Positions 11,861-26,166 are shown, counted from the stretch's first letter. The stretch is DNA of 64,000 bases from Siphonodentalium dalli (GCA_032622095.1 CP136064.1:124001-188000), one strand, 5' to 3'. The notes: a model not told the origin generated them from the sequence alone. Numbers and translations: made by a program.

Positions 11861-13921
11861 ATGGTGGAGTACGGTTGGATATTTTCTACTTGGCGCATGT
11901 TTCTCCATACCGCGCCATGTCAAATCTGGCCATATCCGAATCGGGTTGTCATTTACAATGACTGCAGAAAATATATATCTTCATGGTGGAATGCAAATGT
12001 ATGTTTAAAGGAACAGATGTATCTCAACTTAAAGGGACATAAGTAACACAGTCACCAACTTTAAGGGGTATCTGCTATAGACTGGTTCCATGGTGGAGTA
12101 CTGTTGGATATTTTCAATTTGGCGCATGTTTCTCCATACCGCGCCATGTCAAATCTGGCCATATCCGAATCGGGTTGTCATTTACAATGACTGCAGAAAA
12201 TATATATCTTCATGGTGGAATGCAAATGTATGTTTAAAGGAACAGATGTATCTCAACTTAAAGGGACATAAGTAACACCGTCACCAACTTTAAGGGGTAT
12301 CTGCTATAGACTGGTTCCATGGTGGAGTACTGTTGGATATTTTCAATTTGGCGCATGTTTCTCCCTACCGCGTCATGTGAAATCTGGCCATATCCGAATC
12401 GGGTTGTCATTTACAATGACTACAGAAAATAAATATCTTCATGTTGGAATGCAAATGTATGTTTAAAGAAACAGATGTATCTCAACTTAAAGGGACATAA
12501 GTAACACAGTCACCAACTTTAAGGGGTATCTGCTATAGACTGGTTCCATGGTGGAGTACTGTTGGATATTTTCAATTTGGCGCATGTTTCTCCCTACCGC
12601 GCCATGTCAAATCTGGCCATATCCGAATCGGGTTGTCATTTACAATGACTACAGAAAATAAATATCTTCATGTTGGAAAGCAAATGTATGTTTAAAGGAA
12701 CAGATGTATCTCAACTTAAAGGGACATAAGTAACACAGTCACCAACTTAAAGGGGTATCTGCTATAGACTGGTTCCATGGTGGAGTACTGTTGGATATTT
12801 TCAATTTGGCGCATGTTTCTCCATACCGCGCCATGTCAAATCTGGCCATATCCGAATCGGGTTGTCATTTACAATGACTGCAGAAAATATATATCTTCAT
12901 GGTGGAATGCAAATGTATGTTTAAAGGAACAGATGTATCTCAACTTAAAGGGACATAAGTAACACAGTCACCAACTTAAAGGGGTATCTGCTATAGACTG
13001 GTTACATGGTGGAGTACGGTTGGATATTTTCAATTTGGCGCATGTTTCTCCATACCGCGCCATGTCAAATCTGGCCCTATCCGAATCGGGTTGTCATTTA
13101 CAATGACTGCAGAAAATATATATCTTCATGGTGGAATGCAAATGTATGTTTAAAGGAACAGATGTATCTCAACTTAAAGGGACATAAGTAACACAGTCAC
13201 CAACTTTAAGGGGTATCTGCTATAGACTGGTTCCATGGTGGAGTACGGTTGGATATTTTCAATTTGGCGCATGTTTCTCCATACCGCGCCATGTCAAATC
13301 TGGCCATATCCGAATCGGGTTGTCATTTACAATGACTGCAGAAAATATATATCTTCATGTTGGAATGCAAATGTATGTTTAAAGGAACAGATGTATCTCA
13401 ACTTAAAGGGACATAAGTAACACCGTCACCAACTTTAAGGGGTATCTGCTATAGACTGGTTACATGGTGGAGTACGGTTGGATATTTTCAATTTGGCGCA
13501 TGTTTCTCCATACCGCGCCATGTCAAATCTGGCCATATCCGAATCGGGTTGTCATTTACAATGACTGCAGAAAATATATATCTTCATGGTGGAATGCAAA
13601 TGAATGTTTAAAGGAACAGATGTATCTCAACTTAAAGGGACATAAGTAACACCGTCACCAACTTGAAGGGGTATCTGCTATAGACTGGTTACATGGTGGA
13701 GTACGGTTGGATATTTTCAATTTTGCGCATGTTTCTACATACCGCGCCATGTCAAATCTGGCCATATCCGAATCGGGTTGTCATTTACAATGACTGCAGA
13801 AAATAAATATCTTCATGTTGGAATGCAAATGTATGTTTAAAGGAACAGATGTATCTCAACTTAAAGGGACATAAGTAACACAGTCACCAACTTAAAGAGG
13901 TGTCTGATTTAGAATGGTTCC
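11861..13921 (+). repeat. Higher-order repeat, 9 monomers, 2,061 bp
   Basis: Order A to I, directly adjacent to the preceding unit in the same phase. Anchors: 11,861, 12,090, 12,319, 12,548, 12,777, 13,006, 13,235, 13,464 and 13,693. All diagnostic variants of types A to I are present. Confidence 0.92.
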
Positions 13922-16900
13922 ATGGTGGAGTACGGTTGGATATTTTCTACTTGGCGCATGTTTCTCCATACCGCGCCATGTCAAATCTGGCCATATCCGA
14001 ATCGGGTTGTCATTTACAATGACTGCAGAAAATATATATCTTCATGGTGGAATGCAAATGTATGTTTAAAGGAACAGATGTATCTCAACTTAAAGGGACA
14101 TAAGTAACACAGTCACCAACTTTAAGGGGTATCTGCTATAGACTGGTTCCATGGTGGAGTACTGTTGGATATTTTCAATTTGGCGCATGTTTCTCCATAC
14201 CGCGCCATGTCAAATCTGGCCATATCCGAATCGGGTTGTCATTTACAATGACTGCAGAAAATATATATCTTCATGGTGGAATGCAAATGTATGTTTAAAG
14301 GAACAGATGTATCTCAACTTAAAGGGACATAAGTAACACCGTCACCAACTTTAAGGGGTATCTGCTATAGACTGGTTCCATGGTGGAGTACTGTTGGATA
14401 TTTTCAATTTGGCGCATGTTTCTCCCTACCGCGTCATGTGAAATCTGGCCATATCCGAATCGGGTTGTCATTTACAATGACTACAGAAAATAAATATCTT
14501 CATGTTGGAATGCAAATGTATGTTTAAAGAAACAGATGTATCTCAACTTAAAGGGACATAAGTAACACAGTCACCAACTTTAAGGGGTATCTGCTATAGA
14601 CTGGTTACATGGTGGAGTACAGTTGGATATTTTCAATTTTGCGCATGTTTCTCCATACCGCGCCATGTCAAATCTGGCCATATCCGAATCGGGTTGTCAT
14701 TTACAATGACTACAGAAAATAAATATCTTCATGTTGCAATGCAAATGTATGTTTAAAGGAACGGATGTATCTCAACTTAAAGGAACATAAGTAACACAGT
14801 CACCAACTTAAAGAGGTGTCTGCTATAGACTGGTTCCATGGTGGAGTACTGTTGGATATTTTCTATTTGGCGCATGTTTCTCCATACCGCGCCATGTCAA
14901 ATCTGGCCATATCCGAATCGGGTTGTCATTTACAATGACTACAGAAAATAAATATCTTCATGTTGGAATGCAAATGTATGTTTGAAGAAACAGATGTATC
15001 TCAACTTAAAGGGACATAAATAACACAGTCACCAAATTTAAGGGGTATCTGCTATAGACTGGTTCCATGGTGGAGTACGGTTGGATATTTTCAATTTGGC
15101 GCATGTTTCTCCATACCGCGCCATGTCAAATCTGGCCATATCCGAATCGGGTTGTCATTTACAATGACTGCAGAAAATATATATCTTCATGTTGGAATGC
15201 AAATGTATGTTTAAAGGAACAGATGTATCTCAACTTAAAGGGACATAAGTAACACCGTCACCAACTTTAAGGGGTATCTGCTATAGACTGGTTCCATGGT
15301 GGAGTACTGTTGGATATTTTCAATTTGGCGCATGTTTCTCCATACCGCGCCATGTGAAATCTGGCCATATCCGAATCGGGTTGTCATTTACAATGACTAC
15401 AGAAAATAAATATCTTCATGTTGGAATGCAAATGTATGTTTAAAGAAACAGATGTATCTCAACTTAAAGGGACATAAGTAACACAGTCACCAACTTAAAG
15501 GGGTATCTGCTATAGACTGGTTACATGGTGGAGTACGGTTGGATATTTTCAATTTTGCGCATGTTTCTCCATACCGCGCCATGTCAAATCTGGCCATATC
15601 CGAATCGGGTTGTCATTTACAATGACTACAGAAAATATATATCTTCATGTTGCAATGCAAATGTATGTTTAAAGGAACGGATGTATCTCAACTTAAAGGA
15701 ACATAAGTAACACAGTCACCAACTTAAAGAGGTGTCTGATTTAGACTGGTTCCATGGTGGAGTACGGTTGGATATTTTCTATTTGGCGCATGTTTCTCCA
15801 TACCGCGCCATGTTAAATCTGGCCATATCCGAATCGGGTTGTCATTTACAATGACTACAGAAAATAAATATCTTCATGTTGGAATGCAAATGTATGTTTG
15901 AAGGAACAGATGTATCTCAACTTAAAGGGACATAAGTAACACAGTCACCAACTTTAAGGGGTATCTGCTATAGACTGGTTACATGGTGGAGTACGGTTGG
16001 ATATTTTCTATTTGGCGCATGTTTCTCCATACCGCGCCATGTCAAATCTGGCCATATCCGAATCGGGTTGTCATTTACAATGACTACAGAAAATAAATAT
16101 CTTCATGTTGGAATGCAAATGTATGTTTAAAGAAACAGATGTATCTCAACTTAAAGGGACATAAGTAACACAGTCACCAACTTTAAGGGGTATCTGCTAT
16201 AGACTGGTTCCATGGTGGAGTACTGTTGGATATTTTCAATTTGGCGCATGTTTCGCCCTACCGCGCCATGTCAAATCTGGCCATATCCGAATCGGGTTGT
16301 CATTTACAATGACTACAGAAAATAAATATCTTCATGTTGGAATGCAAATGTATGTTTAAAGGAACAGATGTATCTCAACTTAAAGGGACATAAGTAACAC
16401 CGTCACCAACTTTAAGGGGTATCTGCTATAGACTGGTTACATGGTGGAGTACGGTTGGATATTTTCTATTTGGCGCATGTTTCTCCATACCGCGCCATGT
16501 CAAATCTGGCCATATCCGAATCGGGTTGTCATTTACAATGACTGCAGAAAATATATATCTTCATGTTGGAATGCAAATGTATGTTTAAAGGAACAGATGT
16601 ATCTCAACTTAAAGGGACATAAGTAACACAGTCACCAACTTTAAGGGGTATCTGCTATAGACTGGTTACATGGTGGAGTACGGTTGGATATTTTCAATTT
16701 TGCGCATGTTTCTCCATACCGCGCCATGTCAAATCTGGCCATATCCGAATCGGGTTGTCATTTACAATGACTGCAGAAAATATATATCTTCATGGTGGAA
16801 TGCAAATGTATGTTTAGAGGAACAGATGTATCTCAACTTAAAGGGACATAAGTAACACAGTCACCAACTTTAAGGGGTATCTGCTATAGACTGGTTCCAT

Positions 16901-17585
16901 GGTGGAGTACGGTTGGATATTTTCAATTTGGCGCATGTTTCTCCATACCGCGCCATGTCAAATCTGGCCATATCCGAATCGGGTTGTCATTTACAATGAC
17001 TGCAGAAAATATATATCTTCATGTTGGAATGCAAATGTATGTTTAAAGGAACAGATGTATCTCAACTTAAAGGGACATAAGTAACACCGTCACCAACTTT
17101 AAGGGGTATCTGCTATAGACTGGTTACATGGTGGAGTACGGTTGGATATTTTCAATTTGGCGCATGTTTCTCCATACCGCGCCATGTCAAATCTGGCCAT
17201 ATCCGAATCGTGTTGTCATTTACAATGACTGCAGAAAATATATATCTTCATGGTGGAATGCAAATGAATGTTTAAAGGAACAGATGTATCTCAACTTAAA
17301 GGGACATAAGTAACACCGTCACCAACTTGAAGGGGTATCTGCTATAGACTGGTTACATGGTGGAGTACGGTTGGATATTTTCAATTTTGCGCATGTTTCT
17401 ACATACCGCGCCATGTCAAATCTGGCCATATCCGAATCGGGTTGTCATTTACAATGACTGCAGAAAATAAATATCTTCATGTTGGAATGCAAATGTATGT
17501 TTAAAGGAACAGATGTATCTCAACCTAAAGGGACATAAGTAACACAGTCACCAACTTAAAGAGGTGTCTGATTTAGAATGGTTCC
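13922..17585 (+). repeat. Expanded higher-order repeat, 16 monomers, 3,664 bp
   Basis: It begins A B C (13,922, 14,151, 14,380), continues with J- and K-like monomers (14,609, 14,838), G (15,067), a C-like copy (15,296), then J K L M (15,525 to 16,212), two mixed copies (16,441 and 16,670), and ends G H I (16,899, 17,128, 17,357). The J-K and G types each occur more than once, so it looks built by unequal exchange between out-of-phase units. Its 14,609-17,022 part is found again, in the same monomer order, at 55,548-57,961. Confidence 0.88.
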
Positions 17586-19646
17586 ATGGTGGAGTACGGT
17601 TGGATATTTTCTACTTGGCGCATGTTTCTCCATACCGCGCCATGTCAAATCTGGCCATATCCGAATCGGGTTGTCATTTACAATGACTGCAGAAAATATA
17701 TATCTTCATTGTGGAATGCAAATGTATGTTTAAAGGAACAGATGTATCTCAACTTAAAGGGACATAAGTAACACAGTCACCAACTTTAAGGGGTATCTGC
17801 TATAGACTGGTTCCATGGTGGAGTACTGTTGGATATTTTCAATTTGGCGCATGTTTCTCCATACCGCGCCATGTCAAATCTGGCCATATCCGAATCGGGT
17901 TGTCATTTACAATGACTGCAGAAAATATATATCTTCATGGTGGAATGCAAATGTATGTTTAAAGGAACAGATGTATCTCAACTTAAAGGGACATAAGTAA
18001 CACCGTCACCAACTTTAAGGGGTATCTGCTATAGACTGGTTCCATGGTGGAGTACTGTTGGATATTTTCAATTTGGCGCATGTTTCTCCCTACCGCGTCA
18101 TGTGAAATCTGGCCATATCCGAATCGGGTTGTCATTTACAATGACTACAGAAAATAAATATCTTCATGTTGGAATGCAAATGTATGTTTAAAGAAACAGA
18201 TGTATCTCAACTTAAAGGGACATAAGTAACACAGTCACCAACTTTAAGGGGTATCTGCTATAGACTGGTTCCATGGTGGAGTACTGTTGGATATTTTCAA
18301 TTTGGCGCATGTTTCTCCCTACCGCGCCATGTCAAATCTGGCCATATCCGAATCGGGTTGTCATTTACAATGACTACAGAAAATAAATATCTTCATGTTG
18401 GAAAGCAAATGTATGTTTAAAGGAACAGATGTATCTCAACTTAAAGGGACATAAGTAACACAGTCACCAACTTAAAGGGGTATCTGCTATAGACTGGTTC
18501 CATGGTGGAGTACTGTTGGATATTTTCAATTTGGCGCATGTTTCTCCATACCGCGCCATGTCAAATCTGGCCATATCCGAATCGGGTTGTCATTTACAAT
18601 GACTGCAGAAAATATATATCTTCATGGTGGAATGCAAATGTATGTTTAAAGGAACAGATGTATCTCAACTTAAAGGGACATAAGTAACACAGTCACCAAC
18701 TTAAAGGGGTATCTGCTATAGACTGGTTACATGGTGGAGTACGGTTGGATATTTTCAATTTGGCGCATGTTTCTCCATACCTCGCCATGTCAAATCTGGC
18801 CCTATCCGAATCGGGTTGTCATTTACAATGACTGCAGAAAATATATATCTTCATGGTGGAATGCAAATGTATGTTTAAAGGAACAGATGTATCTCAACTT
18901 AAAGGGACATAAGTAACACAGTCACCAACTTTAAGGGGTATCTGCTATAGACTGGTTCCATGGTGGAGTACGGTTGGATATTTTCAATTTGGCGCATGTT
19001 TCTCCATACCGCGCCATGTCAAATCTGGCCATATCCGAATCGGGTTGTCATTTACAATGACTGCAGAAAATATATATCTTCATGTTGGAATGCAAATGTA
19101 TGTTTAAAGGAACAGATGTATCTCAACTTAAAGGGACATAAGTAACACCGTCACCAACTTTAAGGGGTATCTGCTATAGACTGGTTACATGGTGGAGTAC
19201 GGTTGGATATTTTCAATTTGGCGCATGTTTCTCCATACCGCGCCATGTCAAATCTGGCCATATCCGAATCGGGTTGTCATTTACAATGACTGCAGAAAAT
19301 ATATATCTTCATGGTGGAATGCAAATGAATGTTTAAAGGAACAGATGTATCTCAACTTAAAGGGACATAAGTAACACCGTCACCAACTTGAAGGGGTATC
19401 TGCTATAGACTGGTTACATGGTGGAGTACGGTTGGATATTTTCAATTTTGCGCATGTTTCTACATACCGCGCCATGTCAAATCTGGCCATATCCGAATCG
19501 GGTTGTCATTTACAATGACTGCAGAAAATAAATATCTTCATGTTGGAATGCAAATGTATGTTTAAAGGAACAGATGTTTCTCAACTTAAAGGGACATAAG
19601 TAACACAGTCACCAACTTAAAGAGGTGTCTGATTTAGAATGGTTCC
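17586..19646 (+). repeat. Higher-order repeat, 9 monomers, 2,061 bp
   Basis: Order A to I again. Private changes include CTTCATTGTGG near 17,706, ATACCTCGCC near 18,780, and GATGTTTCTC for GATGTATCTC in the I monomer near 19,575. The last is shared only with the following short unit, 1,145 bp away. Confidence 0.92.
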
Positions 19647-20791
19647 ATGGTGGAGTACGGTTGGATATTTTCTACTTGGCGCATGTTTCTCCATACCGCG
19701 CCATGTCAAATCTGGCCATATCCGAATCGGGTTGTCATTTACAATGACTGCAGAAAATATATATCTTCATGGTGGAATGCAAATGTATGTTTAAAGGAAC
19801 AGATGTATCTCAACTTAAAGGGACATAAGTAACACAGTCACCAACTTTAAGGGGTATCTGCTATAGACTGGTTCCATGGTGGAGTACTGTTGGATATTTT
19901 CAATTTGGCGCATGTTTCTCCATACCGCGCCATGTCAAATCTGGCCATATCCGAATCGGGTTGTCATTTACAATGACTGCAGAAAATATATATCTTCATG
20001 GTGGAATGCAAATGTATGTTTAAAGGAACAGATGTATCTCAACTTAAAGGGACATAAGTAACACCGTCACCAACTTTAAGGGGTATCTGCTATAGACTGG
20101 TTCCATGGTGGAGTACGGTTGGATATTTTCAATTTGGCGCATGTTTCTCCATACCGCGCCATGTCAAATCTGGCCATATCCGAATCGGGTTGTCATTTAC
20201 AATGACTGCAGAAAATATATATCTTCATGTTGGAATGCAAATGTATGTTTAAAGGAACAGATGTATCTCAACTTAAAGGGACATAAGTAACACCGTCACC
20301 AACTTTAAGGGGTATCTGCTATAGACTGGTTACATGGTGGAGTACGGTTGGATATTTTCAATTTGGCGCATGTTTCTCCATACCGCGCCATGTCAAATCT
20401 GGCCATATCCGAATCGGGTTGTCATTTACAATGACTGCAGAAAATATATATCTTCATGGTGGAATGCAAATGAATGTTTAAAGGAACAGATGTATCTCAA
20501 CTTAAAGGGACATAAGTAACACCGTCACCAACTTGAAGGGCTATCTGCTATAGACTGGTTACATGGTGGAGTACGGTTGGATATTTTCAATTTTGCGCAT
20601 GTTTCTACATACCGCGCCATGTCAAATCTGGCCATATCCGAATCGGGTTGTCATTTACAATGACTGCAGAAAATAAATATCTTCATGTTGGAATGCAAAT
20701 GTATGTTTAAAGGAACAGATGTTTCTCAACTTAAAGGGACATAAGTAACACAGTCACCAACTTAAAGAGGTGTCTGATTTAGAATGGTTCC
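19647..20791 (+). repeat. Contracted higher-order repeat, 5 monomers, 1,145 bp
   Basis: Order A B G H I (19,647, 19,876, 20,105, 20,334, 20,563), that is, the 9-monomer unit without C D E F, an in-phase loss of 916 bp. The I monomer repeats the private GATGTTTCTC of the preceding unit, so the two share a recent common template. Unequal crossing-over between neighbouring units explains both facts. Confidence 0.9.
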
Positions 20792-21664
20792 ATGGTGGAG
20801 TACGGTTGGATATTTTCTACTTGGCGCATGTTTCTCCATACCGCGCCATGTCAAATCGGGCCATATCCGAATCGGGTTGTCATTTACAATGACTGCAGAA
20901 AATATATATCTTCATGGTGGAATGCAAATGTATGTTTAAAGGAACAGATGTATCTCAACTTAAAGGGACATAAGTAACACAGTCACCAACTTTAAGGGGT
21001 ATCTGCTATAGACTGGTTCCATGGTGGAGTACTGTTGGATATTTTCAATTTGGCGCATGTTTCTCCATACCGCGCCATGTCAAATCTGGCCATATCCGAA
21101 TCGGGTTGTCATTTACAATGACTACAGAAAATAAATATCTTCATGTTGGAATGCAAATGTATGTTTAAAGGAACAGATGTATCTCAACTTAAAGGGACAT
21201 AAGTAACACCGTCACCAACTTTAAGGGGTATCTGCTATAGACTGGTTCCATGGTGGAGTACTGTTGGATATTTTCAATTTGGCGCATGTTTCTCCCTACC
21301 GCGTCATGTGAAATCTGGCCATATCCGAATCGGGTTGTCATTTACAATGACTACAGAAAATAAATATCTTCATGTTGGAATGCAAATGTATGTTTAAAGG
21401 AACAGATGTATCTCAACTTAAAGGGACATAAGTAACACCGTCACCAACTTTAAGGGATATCTGCTATAGACTGGTTACATGGTGGAGTACGGTTGGATAT
21501 TTGCAATTTTGCGCATGTTTCTCCATACCGCGCCATGTCAAATCTGGCCATATCTGAATCGGGTTGTCATTTACAATGACTGCAGAAAATATATATCTTC
21601 ATGTTGGAATGCAAATGTATGTTTAAAGGAACAGATGTATCTCAACTTAAAGGGACATAAGTAA

Positions 21665-22731
21665 CACAGTCACCAACTTTAAGGGGTATCTGCTATAGAC
21701 TGGTTACATGGTGGAGTACGGTTGGATATTTTCAATTTTGCGCATGTTTCTCCATACCGCGCCATGTCAAATCTGGCCATATCCGAATCGGGTTGTCATT
21801 TACAATGACTGCAGAAAATAAATATCTTCATGTTGGAATGCAAATGTATGTTTAAAGGAACAGATGTATCTCAACTTAAAGGAACATAGGTAACACAGTC
21901 ACCAACTTAAAGAGGTGTCTGATTTAGACTGGTTCAATGGTGGAGTACGGTTAGATATTTTCTATTTGGCGCATGTTTCTCCATACCGCGCCATGTCAAA
22001 TCTGGCCCTATCCGATTCGGACTGCAGAAAATATATATCTTCATGGTGGAATGCAAATGTATGTTTAAAGAAACAGATGTATCTCAACTTAAAGGGACAT
22101 AAGTAGCACAGTCACCAACTTTAAGGGGTATCTGCTATAGACTGGTTCCATGGTGGAGTACTGTTGGATATTTTCAATTTGGCGCATGTTTCTCCCTACC
22201 GCGCCATGTCAAATCTGGCCATATCCGAATCGGGTTGTCATTTACAATGACTACAGAAAATAAATATCTTCATGTTGGAATGCAAATGTATGTTTAAAGG
22301 AACAGATGTATCTCAACTTAAAGGGACATAAGTAACACAGTCACCAACTTTAAGCGGTATCTGCTATAGACTGGTTCCATGGTGGAGTACGGTTGGATAT
22401 TTTCAATTTGGCGCATGTTTTTCCATACCGCGCCATGTCAAATCTGGCCATATCCGAATCGGGTTGTCATTTACAATGACTACAGAAAATAAATATCTTC
22501 ATGTTGGAAAGCAAATGTATGTTTAAAGGAACAGATGTATCTCAACTTAAAGGGACATAAGTAACACAGTCACCAACTTAAAGGGGTATCTGCTATAGAC
22601 TGGTTCCATGGTGGAGTACGGTTGGAAATTTTCAATTTGGCGCATTTTTCTCCATACCGCGCCATGTCAAATCTGGCCATATCCGAATCGGGTTGTCATT
22701 TACAATAACTGCAGAAAATATATATCTTCAT
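21665..22731 (+). repeat. Duplicated segment, copy 1 (contains a 16 bp deletion)
   Basis: It shares private markers with 25,084-26,166: AACATAGG, TGGTTCAATGGTGG, GGCCCTATCCGATTCGG, AAGTAGCACAG, ATGTTTTTCC with GGAAAGC, and GTTGGAAATTTT. The offset is 3,419 bp in the part before the deletion and 3,435 bp (15 monomers) after it. The ends are approximate. Confidence 0.85.
22020..22021 (+). other. 16 bp deletion removing the dyad
   Basis: TCCGATTCGG is joined to ACTGCAGAAAA, so consensus 100-115, including most of the GTCATT-TAC-AATGAC dyad, is missing. The sister copy at 25,430-25,460 is intact, so the loss came after the duplication. The 16 bp loss is confirmed by the anchor distance 21,479 to 22,608 (1,129 = 1,145 - 16). 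It also shifts the local frame, producing a 63-codon open frame at 21,915 that is an artefact of the deletion. Confidence 0.93.
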
Positions 22732-25083
22732 GGTGGAATGCAAATGTATGTTTAAAGGAACAGATGTATCTCAATTTAAAGGGACATAAGTAACACAGTC
22801 ACCAACTTAAAGGGGTATCTGCTATAGACTGGTTCCATGGTGGAGTACGGTTGGATATTTTCAATTTGGTGCATGTTTCTCCATACCGCGCCATGTCAAA
22901 TCTGGCCATATCCGAATCGGGTTGTCATTTACAATGACTACAGAAAATAAATATCTTCATGTTGGAATGCAAATGTATGTTTAAAGAAACAGATGTATCT
23001 CAACTTAAAGGGACATAAGTAACACAGTCACCAACTTTAAGGGGTATCTGCTATAGACTGGTTCCATGGTGGAGTACTGTTGGATATTTTTAATTTGGCG
23101 CATGTTTCTCCCTACCGCGCCATGTCAAATCTGGCCATATCCGAATCGGGTTGTCATTTACAATGACTGCAGAAAATATATATCTTCATGGTGGAATGCA
23201 AATGTATGTTTAAAGGAACAGATGTATCTCAACTTAAAGGGACATAAGTAACACAGTCACCAACTTTAAGGGGTATCTGCTATAGACTGGTTCCATGGTG
23301 GAGTACGGTTGGATATTTTCAATTTGGCGCATGTTTCTCCATACCGCGCCATGTCAAATCTGGCCATATCCGAATCGGGTTGTCATTTACAATGACTGCA
23401 GAAAATATATATCTTCATGTTGGAATGCAAATGAATGTTTAAAGGAACAGATGTATCTCAACTTAAAGGGACATAAGTAACACCGTCACCAACTTTAAGG
23501 GGTATCTGCTATAGACTGGTTACATGGTGGAGTACGGTTGGATATTTTCAATTTTGCGCATGTTTCTCCATACCGCGCCATGTCAAATCTGGCCATATCC
23601 GAATCGGGTTGTCATTTACAATGACTGCAGAAAATAAATATCTTCATGTTGGAATGCAAATGTATGTTTAAAGGAACAGATGTATCTCAACTTAAAGGGA
23701 CATAAGTAACACAGTCACCAACTTTAAGGGGTATCTGCTATAGACTGTTTCCATGGTGGAGTACGGTTGGATATTTACTATTTGGCGCATGTTTCTCCAT
23801 ACCGCGCCATGTCAAATCTGGCCATATCCTAATCGGGTTGTCATTTACAATGACTGCAGAAAATAAATATCTTCATGTTAGAATGCAAATGTATGTTTAA
23901 AGGAACAGATGTATCTCAACTTAAAGGGACATAAGTAACACAGTCACCAACTTAAAGAGGTGTCTGATTTAGACTGGTTCCATGGTGGAGTACGGTTGGA
24001 TATTTTCTATTTGGCGCATGTTTCTCCATACCGCGCCATGTCAAATCTGGCCATATCCGAATCGGGTTGTCATTTACAATGACTACAGAAAATAAATATC
24101 TTCATGTTGGAATGCAAATGTATGTTTAAAGAAACAGATGTATCTCAACTTAAAGGGACATAATTAACACAGTCACCAACTTTAAGGGGTATCTGCTATA
24201 GACTGGTTCCATGGTGGAGTACTGTTGGATATTTTCAATTTGGCACATGTTTCTCCCTACCGCGCCATGTCAAATCTGGCCATATCCGAATCGGGTTGTC
24301 ATTTACAATGACTACAGAAAATAAATATCTTCATGGTGGAATGCAAATGTATGTTTAAAGGAACAGATGTATCTCAACTTAAAGGGACATAAGTAACACA
24401 GTCACCAACTTTAAGGGGTATCTGCTATAGACTGGTTCCATGGTGGAGTACGGTTGGATATTTTCAATTTGGCGCATGTTTCTCCATACCGCGCCATGTC
24501 AAATCTGGCCATATCCGAATCGGGTTGTCATTTACAATGACTGCAGAAAATAATTATCTTTATGTTGGAATGCAAATGTATGTTTAAAGGAACAGATGTA
24601 TCTCAACTTAAAGGGACATAAATAACACAGTCACCAACTTAAAGGGGTATCTGCTATAGACTGGTTCCATGGTGGAGTACGGTTGGATATTTTCAATTTG
24701 GCGCATGTTTCTCCATACCGCGCCATGTCAAATCTGGCCATATCCGAATCGGGTTGTCATTTACAATGACTGCAGAAAATATATATCTTCATGGTGGAAT
24801 GCAAATGTATGTTTAAAGGAACAGATGTATCTCAACTTAAAGGGACATAAGTAACACAGTCACCAACTTAAAGGGGTATCTGCTATAGACTGGTTCCATG
24901 GTGGAGTACGGTTGGATATTTTCAATTTGGCGCATGTTTCTCCATACCGCGCCATGCCAAATCTGGCCCTATCCGAATCGGGTTGTCATTTACAATGACT
25001 GCAGAAAATATATATCTTCATGGTGGAATGCAAATGTATGTTTAAAGGAACAGATGTATCTCAACTTAAAGGGACATAAGTAA

Positions 25084-26166
25084 CACAGTCACCAACTTTA
25101 AGGGGTATCTGCTATAGACTGGTTACATGGTGGAGTACGGTTGGATATTTTCAATTTTGCGCATGTTTCTCCATACCGCGCCATGTCAAATCTGGCCATA
25201 TCCGAATCGGGTTGTCATTTACAATGACTGCAGAAAATAAATATCTTCATGTTGGAATGCAAATGTATGTTTAAAGGAACAGATGTATCTCAACTTAAAG
25301 GAACATAGGTAACACAGTCACCAACTTAAAGAGGTGTCTGATTTACACTGGTTCAATGGTGGAGTACGGTTGGATATTTTCTATTTGGCGCATGTTTCTC
25401 CACACCGCGCCATGTCAAATCTGGCCCTATCCGATTCGGGTTGTCATTTACAATGACTGCAGAAAATATATATCTTCATGGTGGAATGCAAATGTATGTT
25501 TAAAGAAACAGATGTATCTCAACTTAAAGGGACATAAGTAGCACAGTCACCAACTTTAAGGGGTATCTGCTATAGACTGGTTCCATGGTGGAGTACTGTT
25601 GGATATTTTCAATTTGGCGCATGTTTCTCCCTACCGCGCCATGTCAAATCTGGCCATATCCGAATCGGGTTGTCATTTACAATGACTACAGAAAATAAAT
25701 ATCTTCATGTTGGAATGCAAATGTATGTTTAAAGGAACAGATGTATCTCAACTTAAAGGGACATAAGTAACACAGTCACCAACTTTAAGGGGTATCTGCT
25801 ATAGACTGGTTCCATGGTGGAGTACGGTTGGATATTTTCAATTTGGCGCATGTTTTTCCATACCGCGCCATGTCAAATCTGGCCATATCCGAATCGGGTT
25901 GTCATTTACAATGACTACAGAAAATAAATATCTTCATGTTGGAAAGCAAATGTATGTTTAAAGGAACAGATGTATCTCAACTTAAAGGGACATAAGTAAC
26001 ACAGTCACCAACTTAAAGGGGTATCTGCTATAGACTGGTTCCATGGTGGAGTACGGTTGGAAATTTTCAATTTGGCGCATGTTTCTCCATACCGCGCCAT
26101 GTCAAATCTGGCCATATCCGAATCGGGTTGTCATTTACAATGACTGCAGAAAATATATATCTTCAT
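25084..26166 (+). repeat. Duplicated segment, copy 2 (abuts the inversion junction)
   Basis: The intact sister of 21,665-22,731, with the same private markers. Its right end is cut by the tail-to-tail junction, so the junction formed within, or was copied into, this HOR context. Confidence 0.85.

Larger units (their letters stand above)
20792..26166 (+). repeat. Irregular end of forward block 1
   Basis: It starts with A and B-like monomers (20,792, 21,021) and a C-like one (21,250), then loses the A-I order. It holds two copies of a segment of about 1.1 kb, at 21,665 and 25,084, fifteen monomers apart. Between them are mixed monomers, including an H-like one (23,295, AATGAATG) and F-like ones with GGCCCTATCC. 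It ends mid-monomer at the tail-to-tail junction. Confidence 0.85.
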
